A DNA stretch of 64,000 nucleotides from assembly GCA_021324885.1 (NCBI GenBank), contig JAJPIF010000023.1, forward strand, positions 62,001 through 126,000, in the 5' to 3' direction. The DNA is from Pseudomonadota bacterium (GTDB lineage: Bacteria > Desulfobacterota > Binatia > Binatales > Binataceae). A model generated the notes under the pieces. That model had not been told where the DNA came from and searched no databases. It saw only the letters and a list, made by a program, of their open reading frames with translations. Position 1 is the first letter of the stretch; every line of letters begins with the position of its first letter. A program made the translations under genes and the position numbers. Below, piece by piece: positions 33,763-43,399 of this stretch.

Positions 33763-34764
33763 ATGGAAAAATCGACTGCGACGCTGGATGACCAGGGCAA
33801 TCTGTGTCTGGGACCGCGCATCATTGCGCCGCCGAGATCGATCAGCGAGCAGGCGCGGAAGTTCCTGGCCACGCCTAACACCCTGCCCACCAATGATGAA
33901 CCGCCCGCGCACCTCAAGGACGCGTGGCGCAAACGCATCGCGCGCTTCAATGCGATGCTCGAGCCGATGGCGGATCAGATGCTGGCGTCCGCGCCGGCAA
34001 CGGTGGAGACCAGAACGATTGCCGGAGTAACGGTTCACGTCGGCACGCCCCATTGGATGCCCGAGCGCAATCGCGGCCGGGCGCGAATCGACCTGCATGG
34101 CGGCGGGATGGTGATGCTGGCGGGGAAATTCGCGATGGCCGGAGCGGCGATGGCGGCGGTGCGCACCGGATGCGTCGCCTATTCGGTCGATTACCGCGTT
34201 CCCCCGGACCATCCTTATCCCGCCGCGCTGGATGACTGCGTCGCCGTGTACCGCGAGTTATTGAAAACCTACAAACCGGGCGACGTCGTCATCTCGGGCG
34301 CGTCGGGCGGGGGCAATCTGGCCGCCGCTGCCGCGCTTAAAATCCGCGACCTCGGAATCCCTCTCCCCGCCGCGCTGGTGCTGCTTACGCCGGAAGTTGA
34401 CCTGACGGAATCAGGCGACACCTTCCAGACCAACCGTCATATCGACATCGTGCTCAAGAACGGTCTGCCGGAAATGATCAAGCTGTACGCGGACGGCGCC
34501 GATCTGAAGGATCCATACCTGTCGCCGCTGTTCGGCGATTTCAGCAAAGGCTATCCGCCGACCTTCATCCAGACCGGCACGCGCGACATCTTCCTCTCCA
34601 ACAGCGTGCGGATGCATCGGGCGCTGCTGCGCGCCGGAATTGAGGTCGAGCTTCACGTATGGGAAGCGATGCCGCACGGCGGCTTCGGCGGCATCACTCC
34701 CGAGGACGCGGAAGTGCAGGCCGAGGTCAGGCGTTTCATCGAACAGCACTGGGCGCCAGCCTGA
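33763..34764 (+). CDS. alpha/beta-hydrolase, hormone-sensitive-lipase type esterase
   Basis: 333 aa. DLHGGGMVM is the HGG(G) oxyanion motif of the HSL family; the nucleophile elbow is GASGGGN (Ser181, replacing the usual GDSAGG); GTRDIFL gives Asp and MPHGGFGG the His. Such enzymes cleave short acyl esters or lactones in the cytosol. It follows the amidohydrolase pair by 45 bp with GGAAAGGA upstream, so it probably shares their operon. Confidence 0.9.
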   Translation: MEKSTATLDDQGNLCLGPRIIAPPRSISEQARKFLATPNTLPTNDEPPAHLKDAWRKRIARFNAMLEPMADQMLASAPATVETRTIAGVTVHVGTPHWMPERNRGRARIDLHGGGMVMLAGKFAMAGAAMAAVRTGCVAYSVDYRVPPDHPYPAALDDCVAVYRELLKTYKPGDVVISGASGGGNLAAAAALKIRDLGIPLPAALVLLTPEVDLTESGDTFQTNRHIDIVLKNGLPEMIKLYADGADLKDPYLSPLFGDFSKGYPPTFIQTGTRDIFLSNSVRMHRALLRAGIEVELHVWEAMPHGGFGGITPEDAEVQAEVRRFIEQHWAPA

Positions 34765-34937
34765 CCATCGTCCTCATGACCGCATGGGACGGGTCTGCCA
34801 TCGGTTTCACGCGCCGGCTTCCCAATCCAAGGCCTGGCCTGTCTCGGCGACCTCTGACAGCGTCGTGGCTGGTCCTGCGATCCTGAAGACAACCGTTGTC
34901 GCGCGATGATGCCAGCTTGTCTGTGGAGGACGCTCCA

Positions 34938-36494
34938 TTGAAGAGAAAACAAGTGCTCGATTCGATCAACTCACCCCTGCGCATCGACAGCGTCGAATCG
35001 CCCGGCGGCGGGCTTATCGGCATGACGATTTGTCCGGGCAAAAAGTTCCGGCGGGGGCAAACCGGCGATTGGTACCGCGACCTCGACCTCGATATCAACG
35101 CGATTTCCCAATGGCGCGCCGATGCGGTTGTCACCCTGATTGAGCGGCACGAGTTCACCCTTCTGCGTGTTCCTGGATTAGGCGAAGCGGTGGAAGCGGC
35201 CGGCATCCAATGGCATCACCTGCCGATCAGGGATGGTTCCGTTCCGGATGATCTGTTCGAAACCCTATGGGTCTATTCGGGCCATCGCCTGCGCAGCATG
35301 CTCGCCGCGGGCGGCAGGGTGCTGGTCCATTGCCAGGGCGGATTGGGGCGCAGCGGGATGATCGCGGCGCGCTTGTTGGTCGAGATGGGGATAAAGGCGG
35401 ACGACGCAATCCGCCGCGTGCGAAATGCGCGGCCGGGCACGATTGAAACTTCGGCGCAGGAGGAATACGTGCGCGCGGTCCGGCGCCCACACATGCAACC
35501 GATTCTGACGGATCGAATCCTCGGAACTCTGCTGGGGGGCGCCGTCGGCGACGCGATGGGATACGCGGTCGAGTTCGATTCATGGAACGCGATCAGAGAT
35601 CGCTTCGGCGACGATGGAATCGTCGAGCCAATGGCGAATGACGGCGAAATCAGCGTCAGCGACGACACCCAGATGACGCTGTTCACGCTCGAAGGACTGC
35701 TGCGTTCCAAAAAAGAACTGGCGGCGCGTAACTTCGACAGCGTCATCGCAAGTATCAGACGGGCGTACCTGGATTGGCTCGACACTCAAGAGGGGGGCCG
35801 ATCCAGGCACGACCTGTCCGGCACCATCGCGGCCGATCCGCGGCTGCGCCGCGCGATGGCGCCGGGCACGACCTGCCTGAGCGCGCTGCGCGCCGGCGGG
35901 CGCGGAACAATGCAACGGCCCGCCAACGACAGCAAGGGATGCGGCGGGGTGATGCGCGTGGCGCCGATCGGACTGCTCGCGTCGAGTCCGGAAGACGCCG
36001 CTGAACTGGCCGCCCGCGCCGCCGCCCTGACCCATGGGCATCCCAGCGGCTATTGGAGCGCGGCAGCGATGGCCGCCATGGTTCGGATGTCACTGGACGG
36101 GAGCGAACCGGCCGAAGCCGCGCGGCGGGCAACCGCGATCATATCCGGCAAAAAAGGCGCAAAGGAAACCGTCGAAATGATCGATGCCGCGCTGAACGTC
36201 GCCAGTGCCGCGGCGCCCAATCATCGCCAGGCGATCGCGTTATTAGGCGATGGCGGCTGGTGCGGCCAGGACGCCCTGGCCATCGGCCTCTACAGCGCGC
36301 TGCGCGCGGAATCATTCCCCCAGGCATTATCAATCGCGGCCAACCACGACGGCGACAGCGACTCGACGGCGTCAATTGCGGGCCAACTGTACGGCGCATC
36401 GCACGGCCTCGCCGACTTACCCAACCAATGGATTCGCCGCCTCGACGTGCTGGAAATTTTATTGGGCCTGGTGAGGAAGGTTTTTAACTTCTAA
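34938..36494 (+). CDS. fusion of a dual-specificity protein phosphatase and an ADP-ribosylglycohydrolase
   Basis: 518 aa in two domains. Residues about 1-185 are a cysteine phosphatase with the P-loop HCQGGLGRSG: Cys132 and Arg138 of CX5R intact, general-acid region WHHLPIRDGSVPD upstream. Residues about 195-510 are a DraG/ARH fold: LGGAVGDAMGY, SDDTQMT (Asp242, Asp243, Thr244), NDSKGCGGVMRVAP, and HDGDSDSTASIAG (Asp473, Asp475) for the two-magnesium centre. Both active sites look functional. The TTG at 34938 follows GGAGGA by 7 nt; a TTG at 34896 is possible. It would remove phosphate and ADP-ribose groups; the targets are unknown. Confidence 0.9.
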   Translation: MKRKQVLDSINSPLRIDSVESPGGGLIGMTICPGKKFRRGQTGDWYRDLDLDINAISQWRADAVVTLIERHEFTLLRVPGLGEAVEAAGIQWHHLPIRDGSVPDDLFETLWVYSGHRLRSMLAAGGRVLVHCQGGLGRSGMIAARLLVEMGIKADDAIRRVRNARPGTIETSAQEEYVRAVRRPHMQPILTDRILGTLLGGAVGDAMGYAVEFDSWNAIRDRFGDDGIVEPMANDGEISVSDDTQMTLFTLEGLLRSKKELAARNFDSVIASIRRAYLDWLDTQEGGRSRHDLSGTIAADPRLRRAMAPGTTCLSALRAGGRGTMQRPANDSKGCGGVMRVAPIGLLASSPEDAAELAARAAALTHGHPSGYWSAAAMAAMVRMSLDGSEPAEAARRATAIISGKKGAKETVEMIDAALNVASAAAPNHRQAIALLGDGGWCGQDALAIGLYSALRAESFPQALSIAANHDGDSDSTASIAGQLYGASHGLADLPNQWIRRLDVLEILLGLVRKVFNF

Positions 36495-37144
36495 TCCCAC
36501 TCGGCCAATGCCTTGAGCAACTCGGCGGTTGCCCTGGCGGGGTCTTTGGCGCCCATAACCGCGCCGATTACGGCCACGCCGGCGGCGCCGGTGTCGTTCA
36601 GATCGGCGATTCGGGCCGGGGTGATGCCGCCCAGCGCGAAAACCGGAATTGACGCGGCGGCGCAGGCCGAGGCCAGCCCTTGCGTCCCGCTGGGGGCGGC
36701 GTAGGCGCCCTTGGAGATGGGTTCGAAGACCGGACCAAAGACCGCGAAATCCGCGCCGAGCCCCTCCGCCCGCGTGATCTCGCCGGCGTTGTGGGTTGAG
36801 GCGCCAATCAGTTTTGAAGGACCCAGCAATTTGCGCGCATCATCGGGACCGATTCCGTCGGCGGGCAGATGGACGCCGTCGGTGCCCGCGGCGAGCGCCA
36901 CGTCGATGCGCCCGTTGACCAGCAGCGGGACCCTGTACCGCCGGCAGATCGGACCCAGTTCGCCGGCCAGTTGAATCAGGGCGCGCCCGTCAAGGTCCTT
37001 CTCGCGCAACTGAACCGCGATCGGCGCAGGGCTTTCGATTTCGGCGGCGGCTTGCAGCGCGGTCTCGATCGTGTCGGCCAGCCCGCGCGCCGCGGCCAGC
37101 TTGCGGTCGGTGATCAGGTAGAGTTTGAAGTCAACTTTGGGCAT
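36491..37144 (-). CDS. thiE: thiamine-phosphate synthase
   Basis: 217 aa. LYLITDRKLAA begins the TIM barrel; QLREKDLDGRALIQLA, LLVNGRIDVALAAGTDGVHLPADG, GASTHNAGEITRAEGLGADFAVFGPVF and ALGGITPARI are the full ThiE set. It joins the pyrimidine and thiazole halves of thiamine. It is last in the leftward thiS-thiG-thiE set under the TPP riboswitch. Its stop overlaps the convergent phosphatase/ADP-ribosylglycohydrolase gene by 4 bp. In VNGRID the usual Asn-Asp is Gly-Arg, a minor variation. Confidence 0.93.
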   Translation of the reverse strand: MPKVDFKLYLITDRKLAAARGLADTIETALQAAAEIESPAPIAVQLREKDLDGRALIQLAGELGPICRRYRVPLLVNGRIDVALAAGTDGVHLPADGIGPDDARKLLGPSKLIGASTHNAGEITRAEGLGADFAVFGPVFEPISKGAYAAPSGTQGLASACAAASIPVFALGGITPARIADLNDTGAAGVAVIGAVMGAKDPARATAELLKALAEWD

Positions 37145-37220
37145 TGCGGATCTACTTCACAGACGCATTTCCCCCGTTACATCGCAGAGACGGAGCTTGC
37201 GCGTGCCACGCTGCATCAGG

Positions 37221-37238
37221 ACAGGCTGGAAAGCCTGT
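37221..37238. repeat. short hairpin between thiG and thiE
   Basis: ACAGGCT and AGCCTGT form a perfect 7-bp stem around GGAA (a GNRA-type tetraloop on the plus strand, TTCC on the transcribed strand). It sits in the 131-bp thiG-thiE gap and could limit or process the downstream message. There is no T-run. Confidence 0.35.
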
Positions 37239-37275
37239 TGCGCACGACCAAATGAATCCTGGCCAAGGGCGCGGC

Positions 37276-38052
37276 CTACTCGATCAACCCCGACAGCGGG
37301 CTGGAAGCGGTCGCGTAGAGCTTGCGCTCGATACGGCCGGCCAGGTAAGCGATGCGTCCGGCCTCCACCGCCATCCGCATCGCGTGGGCCATCGCGATCG
37401 GCTCGCGCGCGCCGGCTATTGCCGTGTTCATCAGCACCGCGTCGCATCCCAGTTCCATCGCCTGCGCCGCGTCCGAAGCGGTGCCGACGCCGGCGTCAAC
37501 CACCACCGGCACCTTGGCCTGCTCCAGGATGATGCGCAGGTTGTAGGGATTGCGGATTCCGAGACCGCTGCCGATCGGCGCCGCCAGCGGCATTACCGCG
37601 ACGCATCCAAGTTCCGCCAGGCGCAGGCAGGTGACCGGATCGTCGGTGATGTAAGGCATCACCTTGAACCCTTCCCTGACCAGCACGCGGGCGGCTTCGA
37701 TAGTGGCGGGAATGTCGGGGAAGAGCGTTTGCTGATCGCCGATTACTTCGAGTTTGACGAAATCGCTCACGCCGGTTTCGCGGGCCAGCCGCGCGGTGCG
37801 GATCGCTTCCTCGGCGCTGTAGCATCCGGCCGTGTTGGGCAGGATCATCCATCGCTGGGGGTCGAGAAAATCGAGCAGGTTTTCGCGGTTGCGATCGGTG
37901 ATATTGACGCGGCGCACCGCCACCGTGACAATTTCGGCGCCGCTGGCTTCAACCGCTTGGCGGGTCTCGGCGAAATCGCGGTACTTGCCGGTTCCGACGA
38001 TCAGCCGTGAGCGGAAAACGCGTCCCCCAAGTTCAAACTTGTCGTCCTGCAT
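37276..38052 (-). CDS. thiG: thiazole synthase
   Basis: About 258 aa. [12 protein letters not shown] near the N-terminus, then [40 protein letters not shown] (Schiff-base Lys), [16 protein letters not shown] and [30 protein letters not shown], all of ThiG. It builds the thiazole phosphate using sulfur from ThiS. The ATG at 38052 is preferred over a TTG at 38091 because homologues start just before this segment. It lies 39 bp after thiS. Confidence 0.94.
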   Translation of the reverse strand: MQDDKFELGGRVFRSRLIVGTGKYRDFAETRQAVEASGAEIVTVAVRRVNITDRNRENLLDFLDPQRWMILPNTAGCYSAEEAIRTARLARETGVSDFVKLEVIGDQQTLFPDIPATIEAARVLVREGFKVMPYITDDPVTCLRLAELGCVAVMPLAAPIGSGLGIRNPYNLRIILEQAKVPVVVDAGVGTASDAAQAMELGCDAVLMNTAIAGAREPIAMAHAMRMAVEAGRIAYLAGRIERKLYATASSPLSGLIE

Positions 38053-38091
38053 GTCGATAATTATCTCCTCGCCGGGCAACGGCCGCGCCAA

Positions 38092-38295
38092 TCAGCCGCC
38101 GCCAACGAAATTGATTACCTCGACGTGATCGCCGGGGTTAATGATCGTGCGTTCGTACTCGGCCTTCGGTATCACCGTGCGGTTGATTTCCACCGCCACC
38201 CGGTTGGGCTTGAGTTTGAGCTCCGTCAACAGGCGCGAGACCGGGATGGATGCCTCCAGGGAATAAGCTTCGCCGTTCAGTTCGATCTCTATCAT
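38092..38295 (-). CDS. thiS: sulfur carrier protein ThiS
   Basis: 67 aa ubiquitin-like protein ending NFVGGG, with the C-terminal Gly-Gly needed for thiocarboxylate formation. MIEIELNGEAYSL and the VAVEINRTVIP strand match ThiS. First gene of the thi operon, about 120 nt downstream of the riboswitch. The leader just before it contains a short direct repeat (GCTGCTGATTAAC / GCTGCTGATGATA), and the ribosome site is weak, in keeping with riboswitch control of translation. Confidence 0.93.
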   Translation of the reverse strand: MIEIELNGEAYSLEASIPVSRLLTELKLKPNRVAVEINRTVIPKAEYERTIINPGDHVEVINFVGGG

Positions 38296-38417
38296 CAGCA
38301 GCGTTAATCAGCAGCGTTTATCGCCGGAACCCTGAAATTCAGCCCACGGCGTGGCCGGAGAAACCTGATCCGATGTGCGGGCCGCGGGAGACTTCAGGAA
38401 AATGGAGGGCAACTCGC

Positions 38418-38493
38418 GGCTTCCCTACGCCGGCATGACCCGGATCAGGTTCGAGGGGTTCACTCTCAGCGCGCCGGGCGCGCACCCCCAGCC
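38418..38493 (-). promoter_or_regulatory. TPP riboswitch (THI element)
   Basis: Read on the minus strand from 38493: GGCTGGGGGTGC, a GC-rich P3 arm, the conserved CTGAGA, then ACCCCTCGAACCTGATC, CGGGTCATGCCGGCGTAGGGAAGCC. These are the invariant blocks of the TPP aptamer; GGCT at the 5' end pairs with AGCC at the 3' end to close P1. It precedes thiS-thiG-thiE. The expression platform lies in the following 120 nt; no clear terminator with T-run is seen, so control of translation is likely. Confidence 0.95.
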
Positions 38494-38502
38494 TCTGATG
38501 TT

Positions 38503-38531
38503 GATATATCAGGCGGTTTGGGGAGAGTCAA
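38503..38531 (-). promoter_or_regulatory. promoter of the thi operon
   Basis: Minus-strand TTGACT (38531-38526), 17 bp, TATATC (38508-38503). Initiation about 7 nt later would fall right before the TPP aptamer at 38493, which strongly supports the assignment. The divergent alr gene has a TTGACA at 38545-38550 facing the other way. Confidence 0.7.
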
Positions 38532-38608
38532 AATTGGAGTTTCATTGACACGCGCCATCGGCGATGAATTACTGAAAGCGCCTGCCATAATGCGGAGCAG
38601 CAAGGGTG

Positions 38609-39769
38609 ATGGCGGAAAGAGAAGCCGCAAAACAGCAAAAGATCCTAAGTTTTTCCTGCGCGCGCCCAACCGTTGCCGAAATCGACCTGCATGCGCTGGT
38701 GGCCAACTACCATGCGTTGCGCGCCGTGGCCCGCGATGCCGAGTTCATGGCCGTGGTCAAGGCCGATGCCTACGGGCATGGCGCGGTCGAGGTCTCTCAT
38801 GCGCTGGCGCGCCAGGGATGCCGCCATTTCGGCGTTGCCACCCTGGGCGAGGCCAAGGAGTTGCGCGCCGCCGGATTGGAGGAACGCATCTACCTGATGG
38901 GCGGTTTTTTTGCCCAGGAAGCGCCGGAACTGGTCGATTTGGATATCGTTCCTTTCGTCGCTGATGCGGCGGCGCTGCCGGTGCTCGATTCCGCGGCAGC
39001 GGCGAACGCCGACCCCTTTCCGATCCATCTCAAGCTCGACACCGGCGCGACCCGTCTGGGCATCACCAGCGAGGACCTGCCCGGGGCGATCGAAGTGCTC
39101 AAGCATTGCCGCAATCTCGAAGTGGAGGGCGTCTGCACCCTGCTGGCCAGCGCCGCCGATCCGTCCAGTCCCGTAACCGAGCGGCAGCTTGAAGCTTTTG
39201 TCCGGGGAGTTGCGATGCTGCGTGGGGCGGGCTTCAACCCCCGCTATCAACATGTGGCGAACTCCGCTGCGACGGTTTTGCGCGCCGACACTCATTTCAA
39301 CATGATTCGGGTGGGTCTTGCGCTCTATGGTCTTCCTCCAGTCCCTGCCGTAATCAATACTGTAAGCCTGACGCCGGTGATGACATTCAAAACCCGCCTG
39401 TTGCAGGTCAAGCGGGTGGCCGCGGGAACCGGGGTAAGCTACGGCCACACTTTTGTGACCGCGCGCCCCAGCGTGATCGGAGTGTTGCCGGTCGGCTACG
39501 CCGATGGCTACCGTCGCGGATTGCAAAACGGCGGCGAGGTGCTGATTCGGGGCCTGAGGGCGCCGGTAGTGGGTGCGGTCTGTATGGACCTGACGATGGT
39601 GGACCTGACCGACGTGCCCGGTGCGGCGGCGGGCGATCCGGTGGTTTTATGGGGCGGCAGCGGCGCCGACTCAATCAGCGCGATCGATGTCGCCCATCAG
39701 GTGTCGACCATATCCTACGAACTGCTGTGCACGGTCGGGCGCCGGGTTCCGCGAGTTTATCGAGATTGA
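38609..39769 (+). CDS. alr: alanine racemase
   Basis: 386 aa. PTVAEIDLHALVANYHALR, the PLP motif AVVKADAYGHGA (Lys51), HLKLDTGATRLGI, QHVANSAATVL, NMIRVGLALYG, GVSYGHTF (catalytic Tyr) and GAVCMDLTMVDLT are complete. It makes D-Ala for peptidoglycan. A GTG directly before the ATG is an alternative start. A perfect TTGACA (38545-38550) with a weak -10 (ATTACT, 38568-38573) may be the promoter. Head of a rightward run with purH, purD and tsaC-like genes. Confidence 0.95.
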   Translation: MAEREAAKQQKILSFSCARPTVAEIDLHALVANYHALRAVARDAEFMAVVKADAYGHGAVEVSHALARQGCRHFGVATLGEAKELRAAGLEERIYLMGGFFAQEAPELVDLDIVPFVADAAALPVLDSAAAANADPFPIHLKLDTGATRLGITSEDLPGAIEVLKHCRNLEVEGVCTLLASAADPSSPVTERQLEAFVRGVAMLRGAGFNPRYQHVANSAATVLRADTHFNMIRVGLALYGLPPVPAVINTVSLTPVMTFKTRLLQVKRVAAGTGVSYGHTFVTARPSVIGVLPVGYADGYRRGLQNGGEVLIRGLRAPVVGAVCMDLTMVDLTDVPGAAAGDPVVLWGGSGADSISAIDVAHQVSTISYELLCTVGRRVPRVYRD

Positions 39770-39796
39770 TCGGGCCTGAGCCGGCACTGATTGGTT

Positions 39797-41356
39797 ATGA
39801 GCGATATTAAAGTTTCGCGCGCCTTATTGGGTGTTGCCGACAAAACCGGACTGGCGCCGTTGGCCGCGGCCCTGCTTCGCCATGGCGCCGAACTGCTTTC
39901 CACCGGCGGCACCAAGGCCGCGCTGGAACAGGCCGGATTCAAAATAACCGCCGTGGGCGACTTCACCGGCTTTCCCGAAGTATTCGGCGGGCGCGTCAAA
40001 ACCCTTCATCCGCGAATCCACGGCGGAATCCTCGCGCGCCGCGACATGTCTGCCGATCGGCGCGAGATGGCCGAACATCATATTCAGCCAATCGATCTGG
40101 TCGTCGTGAACTTCTACCCGTTCGAGCAGGTCGTCGCCCAGCCCGGCGTCAGCCTGGAGAGCGCGATCGAAAACGTCGATATCGGCGGTCCTGCGATGGT
40201 GCGGGCGGCGGCCAAAAATTACGCCCACGTCGCGGTCGTGGTTGACGCCGATGATTACGCCGGCCTGATCGAGGAGATGGATCGCACGGGCGGGATGATT
40301 TCGGCCGCCACGCGCTGGCGCCTGGCGCGCAAGGCCTTCGATCGCGTTGCCGCTTATGATTGTGCGATTGCCAACTACCTCGACGCGGTTGACGGCGGCA
40401 ACCGCGAAGCGCTGGGGGAAAACTTCAGTATCTCGCTGCGGCGCGCGCAAAGCCTGCGCTACGGCGAGAATCCTCATCAGCAGGCGGCGCTTTACGGTGA
40501 TTTCCTCAAGATTGCCGAGCAGCTCCACGGCCGTGAGCTGTCATTCAACAACGTCGTCGATATCAACTGGGCGATTAATCTGATCCTGGACTTCGCCGAT
40601 TACCGCGACGCGGTGGTGGCGATCCTCAAGCATAACACGCCCTGCGGCGTGGGTGTCGGCAGCACGCTCAAAGCGGCGTGGGACAAGGCGTTTGCGACCG
40701 ACCCCGACTCTCCCTTCGGCGGAATCATCATCGCCAATCGTCCCTGGGATTTGGAGTTCGCGCGGGCGGTTGACGAGTTGTTCACCGAAGTGCTGATCGG
40801 ACCCGATTTCAGTCCCGAGACCCTGAGCTTTTTGCGCAAGAAGAAAAATCGCCGAGTCATGCGCTTTCATTCCGATCGCGTCAATCGCGCACAACCCGAC
40901 ATCAAGCGGGTGTTGAACGGGCTGCTGGTGCAGACGCCCGATTTGACCTACGAAGACGCTCATCAGGCCAGGGTGGTGACGCGGCGGGCGCCGACTGAAG
41001 ACGAATTGCGCGCGCTGAACCTGGGGATACGCGTGTGCAAGCACGTCAAGTCCAACGCGATCGCATTCGTCAAGGAGGATCGGACACTGGCGATCGGCGG
41101 CGGCGCGACTTCCCGAATCGATCCCGTCTATGCAGCGCGCGAGAAGGCTGCTCGACTGGGCATCTCGCTGGCGGGCAGCGTGCTGGCCTCGGAGGCGCTA
41201 TTTCCCTTCCCTGACGGACCAACCCTGGCGGCCGAAGCGGGAGCGACCGCGATCGCGCAGCCGGGCGGCGCCGTGCGCGATGAGGAAGTAATCGCGGCGG
41301 CGGACCGCTTTAACCTTGCGATGGTGTTCACCGGTGTTCGCCATTTCCGCCATTGA
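39797..41356 (+). CDS. purH: bifunctional AICAR formyltransferase / IMP cyclohydrolase
   Basis: 519 aa. N-terminal IMP cyclohydrolase ([46 protein letters not shown]) and C-terminal AICAR transformylase ([40 protein letters not shown], ending [10 protein letters not shown]). Both active sites are intact; it catalyses the last two steps of IMP synthesis. ATG 39797 is chosen over a TTG two codons earlier. Followed 16 bp later by purD. Confidence 0.97.
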   Translation: MSDIKVSRALLGVADKTGLAPLAAALLRHGAELLSTGGTKAALEQAGFKITAVGDFTGFPEVFGGRVKTLHPRIHGGILARRDMSADRREMAEHHIQPIDLVVVNFYPFEQVVAQPGVSLESAIENVDIGGPAMVRAAAKNYAHVAVVVDADDYAGLIEEMDRTGGMISAATRWRLARKAFDRVAAYDCAIANYLDAVDGGNREALGENFSISLRRAQSLRYGENPHQQAALYGDFLKIAEQLHGRELSFNNVVDINWAINLILDFADYRDAVVAILKHNTPCGVGVGSTLKAAWDKAFATDPDSPFGGIIIANRPWDLEFARAVDELFTEVLIGPDFSPETLSFLRKKKNRRVMRFHSDRVNRAQPDIKRVLNGLLVQTPDLTYEDAHQARVVTRRAPTEDELRALNLGIRVCKHVKSNAIAFVKEDRTLAIGGGATSRIDPVYAAREKAARLGISLAGSVLASEALFPFPDGPTLAAEAGATAIAQPGGAVRDEEVIAAADRFNLAMVFTGVRHFRH

Positions 41357-41372
41357 TTTGGACGCGGAATAA

Positions 41373-42692
41373 ATGCGGGTTTTGGTAATCGGCAAGGGTG
41401 GACGCGAGCACGCCTTATGCTGGCGGCTCAACCAGAGTCCCAGCGTCTGGAAGCTGTTTTGCACCATCGGCAACCCCGGCATCAACAGCCTCGCCACGCC
41501 GGTCCCAATCGAGCCCAACGATATCCACAAGCTGGCGGAATTCGCGCGGCAGGAGAAGATTGACCTGACCGTGGTTGGTCCCGAAGAGCCGCTGACTTTG
41601 GGCATCGCCGACGAGTTCGCCGCCCGCGGCCTGACCCTGATCGGTCCGAGCAAAGCCGCTGCGCAACTGGAGGCGAGCAAATCCTTCGCCAAACAAATCA
41701 TGTGCGAGGCGGGCGTGCCGACCGCTGCTTTCGCCGTATTCGACGATATCGAGCAGGCGCGCGGCTATGTTCGCGATCTGAACCGTCCGCTGGTGGTCAA
41801 GGCCGACGGCCTGGCGGCGGGCAAGGGCGTCAGCGTGTGCGACGGACCCGCGGCGGCGCTGGCGGCGATCGACGCCGCGATGGAGCGGCAGGTTTTTGGC
41901 GCCGCCGGCAAACGCGTTGTGATCGAGGAGCGTTTGTCGGGCCAGGAGCTGTCGTTTTTTGCGCTATGCGATGGTAAAAACGCGTTGGCTTTGGGGATGG
42001 CGCAGGATCACAAGCCGATTTTCGACGGCGACCGCGGCCCCAATACCGGCGGAATGGGCGCCTATTCTCCGGTGCCCCAGTTCGACGCAGGTCTGGAAGA
42101 GCGGATCATGGGCGAGGTTGTGAGGCCCACGCTCGACGTGATGGCGTCGCGTGGATGCCCGTTTCGCGGCGTGCTCTTCGTCGGCCTGATGGTCGATGGC
42201 GCGCGCCTTAACGTGCTCGAGTTCAATGTGCGTTTGGGCGATCCCGAGTGCGAGGCGCTGATGATGCGGCTGGAGGGCGATCTGGCCGCGGCGCTGCTGG
42301 CCGCCGCGCGCGGAGATCTTTCCGCCGAACATCTGAGCCTGTCTGCCAGGAGCGCGGTGGCGGTGGTGCTGGCCTCGGGCGGTTATCCCGGCAATTACGA
42401 GAAGGGCCTGCCGATCACGGGATTGGAAAGCATCGAAGGCGGCGCGCCCAGTGACGTCAAGGTCAGATGGGCGATGGAGCAGGTGCGGGTCAAGGTATTT
42501 CACGCTGGCACCGCCAGCCGTAGCGGGCGCCTGGTTACCGATGGCGGCCGAGTGTTGGTCGCCAGCGCGCTTGCGCCTAAACTCAAAGATGCGGCCGCGG
42601 CTGCCTACCAGGCCGCTGATATGATCGAATTTTCGGGCAAGCATCTACGCCGCGATATCGCCGGCAAGGCGCTCGGTGCCCTTCAGACCTGA
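41373..42692 (+). CDS. purD: phosphoribosylamine-glycine ligase
   Basis: 439 aa ATP-grasp enzyme. [92 protein letters not shown] and [19 protein letters not shown] are the family signatures. The FNVRLGDPE segment has Val where most PurD have Ala (FNARFGDPE), a minor change. It makes GAR in early purine synthesis and is in tandem with purH. Confidence 0.96.
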   Translation: MRVLVIGKGGREHALCWRLNQSPSVWKLFCTIGNPGINSLATPVPIEPNDIHKLAEFARQEKIDLTVVGPEEPLTLGIADEFAARGLTLIGPSKAAAQLEASKSFAKQIMCEAGVPTAAFAVFDDIEQARGYVRDLNRPLVVKADGLAAGKGVSVCDGPAAALAAIDAAMERQVFGAAGKRVVIEERLSGQELSFFALCDGKNALALGMAQDHKPIFDGDRGPNTGGMGAYSPVPQFDAGLEERIMGEVVRPTLDVMASRGCPFRGVLFVGLMVDGARLNVLEFNVRLGDPECEALMMRLEGDLAAALLAAARGDLSAEHLSLSARSAVAVVLASGGYPGNYEKGLPITGLESIEGGAPSDVKVRWAMEQVRVKVFHAGTASRSGRLVTDGGRVLVASALAPKLKDAAAAAYQAADMIEFSGKHLRRDIAGKALGALQT

Positions 42693-42697
42693 ACGTG

Positions 42698-43339
42698 ATG
42701 CGAAGCGGGAACCATCAACATCAGTTCGCCGATGCTGTGCGCAAGGCGAATATCGAGACGGCGCTTTCGGCGCTGCGGGCGGGCGAGGCGATCGTCTTCC
42801 CCACCGAAACCTTCTACGCGGTTGGCGTCGACGCGTTGAATCAGCGCGCGCTCCAGCGGCTGTTCGAGCTTAAAGGGCGCGACCCGGACAAACCCGTGGC
42901 GCTGATCGCGGCGGACCTTGAAATGGTTGCCCGCATCGTCACTGAAATTGGGCCGCCGGCGCGCCGGCTCGCCGATCGATTCTGGCCGGGCCCGCTCACC
43001 ATGGTGCTGCCGGCGCGCCATGAAGTGGCGCCGGAGCTGACCAACCGGGAAGGCGGCGTCGGAATTCGGGTGTCGCCGCATCCGATCGCGCTGGAGTTAA
43101 CCCGGCGTCTGGGCTCGCCCCTGACCGCCACCAGCGCAAACCTGGCCGGCCGCCCGCCCGCGCGCACGCTAGATGACGCGTGGGCATCGTTCGGCGATGC
43201 GATCGCGGGTTATATAGATGGCGGCACGCTCAACGGCGATTTGCCTTCCACCGTGATATCCTTTGAAGGCGCCGGCATTCGCATAATCCGCGCGGGAGCG
43301 GTGCCGGAGGCCAAACTAGTCGAGGCGTTGCGCGAGTGA
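42698..43339 (+). CDS. L-threonylcarbamoyladenylate synthase (YrdC/TsaC/Sua5 family)
   Basis: 213 aa. AGEAIVFPTETFYAVGVDALN, LKGRDPDKPVALI (usual KxR...KP), FWPGPLTMVLPA, GVGIRVSPHPIALEL and SPLTATSANLAGRPP define the fold that makes threonylcarbamoyl-AMP for tRNA t6A modification. No C-terminal Sua5 domain, so it is TsaC-like. The ATG at 42698 is used; a GTG directly precedes it. Six bases after the purD stop, so probably co-transcribed. Confidence 0.92.
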   Translation: MRSGNHQHQFADAVRKANIETALSALRAGEAIVFPTETFYAVGVDALNQRALQRLFELKGRDPDKPVALIAADLEMVARIVTEIGPPARRLADRFWPGPLTMVLPARHEVAPELTNREGGVGIRVSPHPIALELTRRLGSPLTATSANLAGRPPARTLDDAWASFGDAIAGYIDGGTLNGDLPSTVISFEGAGIRIIRAGAVPEAKLVEALRE

Positions 43340-43399
43340 GTTGCGAGTGCGGCTCGGATTACTTCATATGGACGCGCGCCCCGTGCAAGTCTAAAGCTC

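Noticed and set aside
37145-37275. Possible small gene between thiG and thiE
   Set aside because: Open frames here are continuations of antisense frames from thiG; no start with a ribosome site and no recognisable product.
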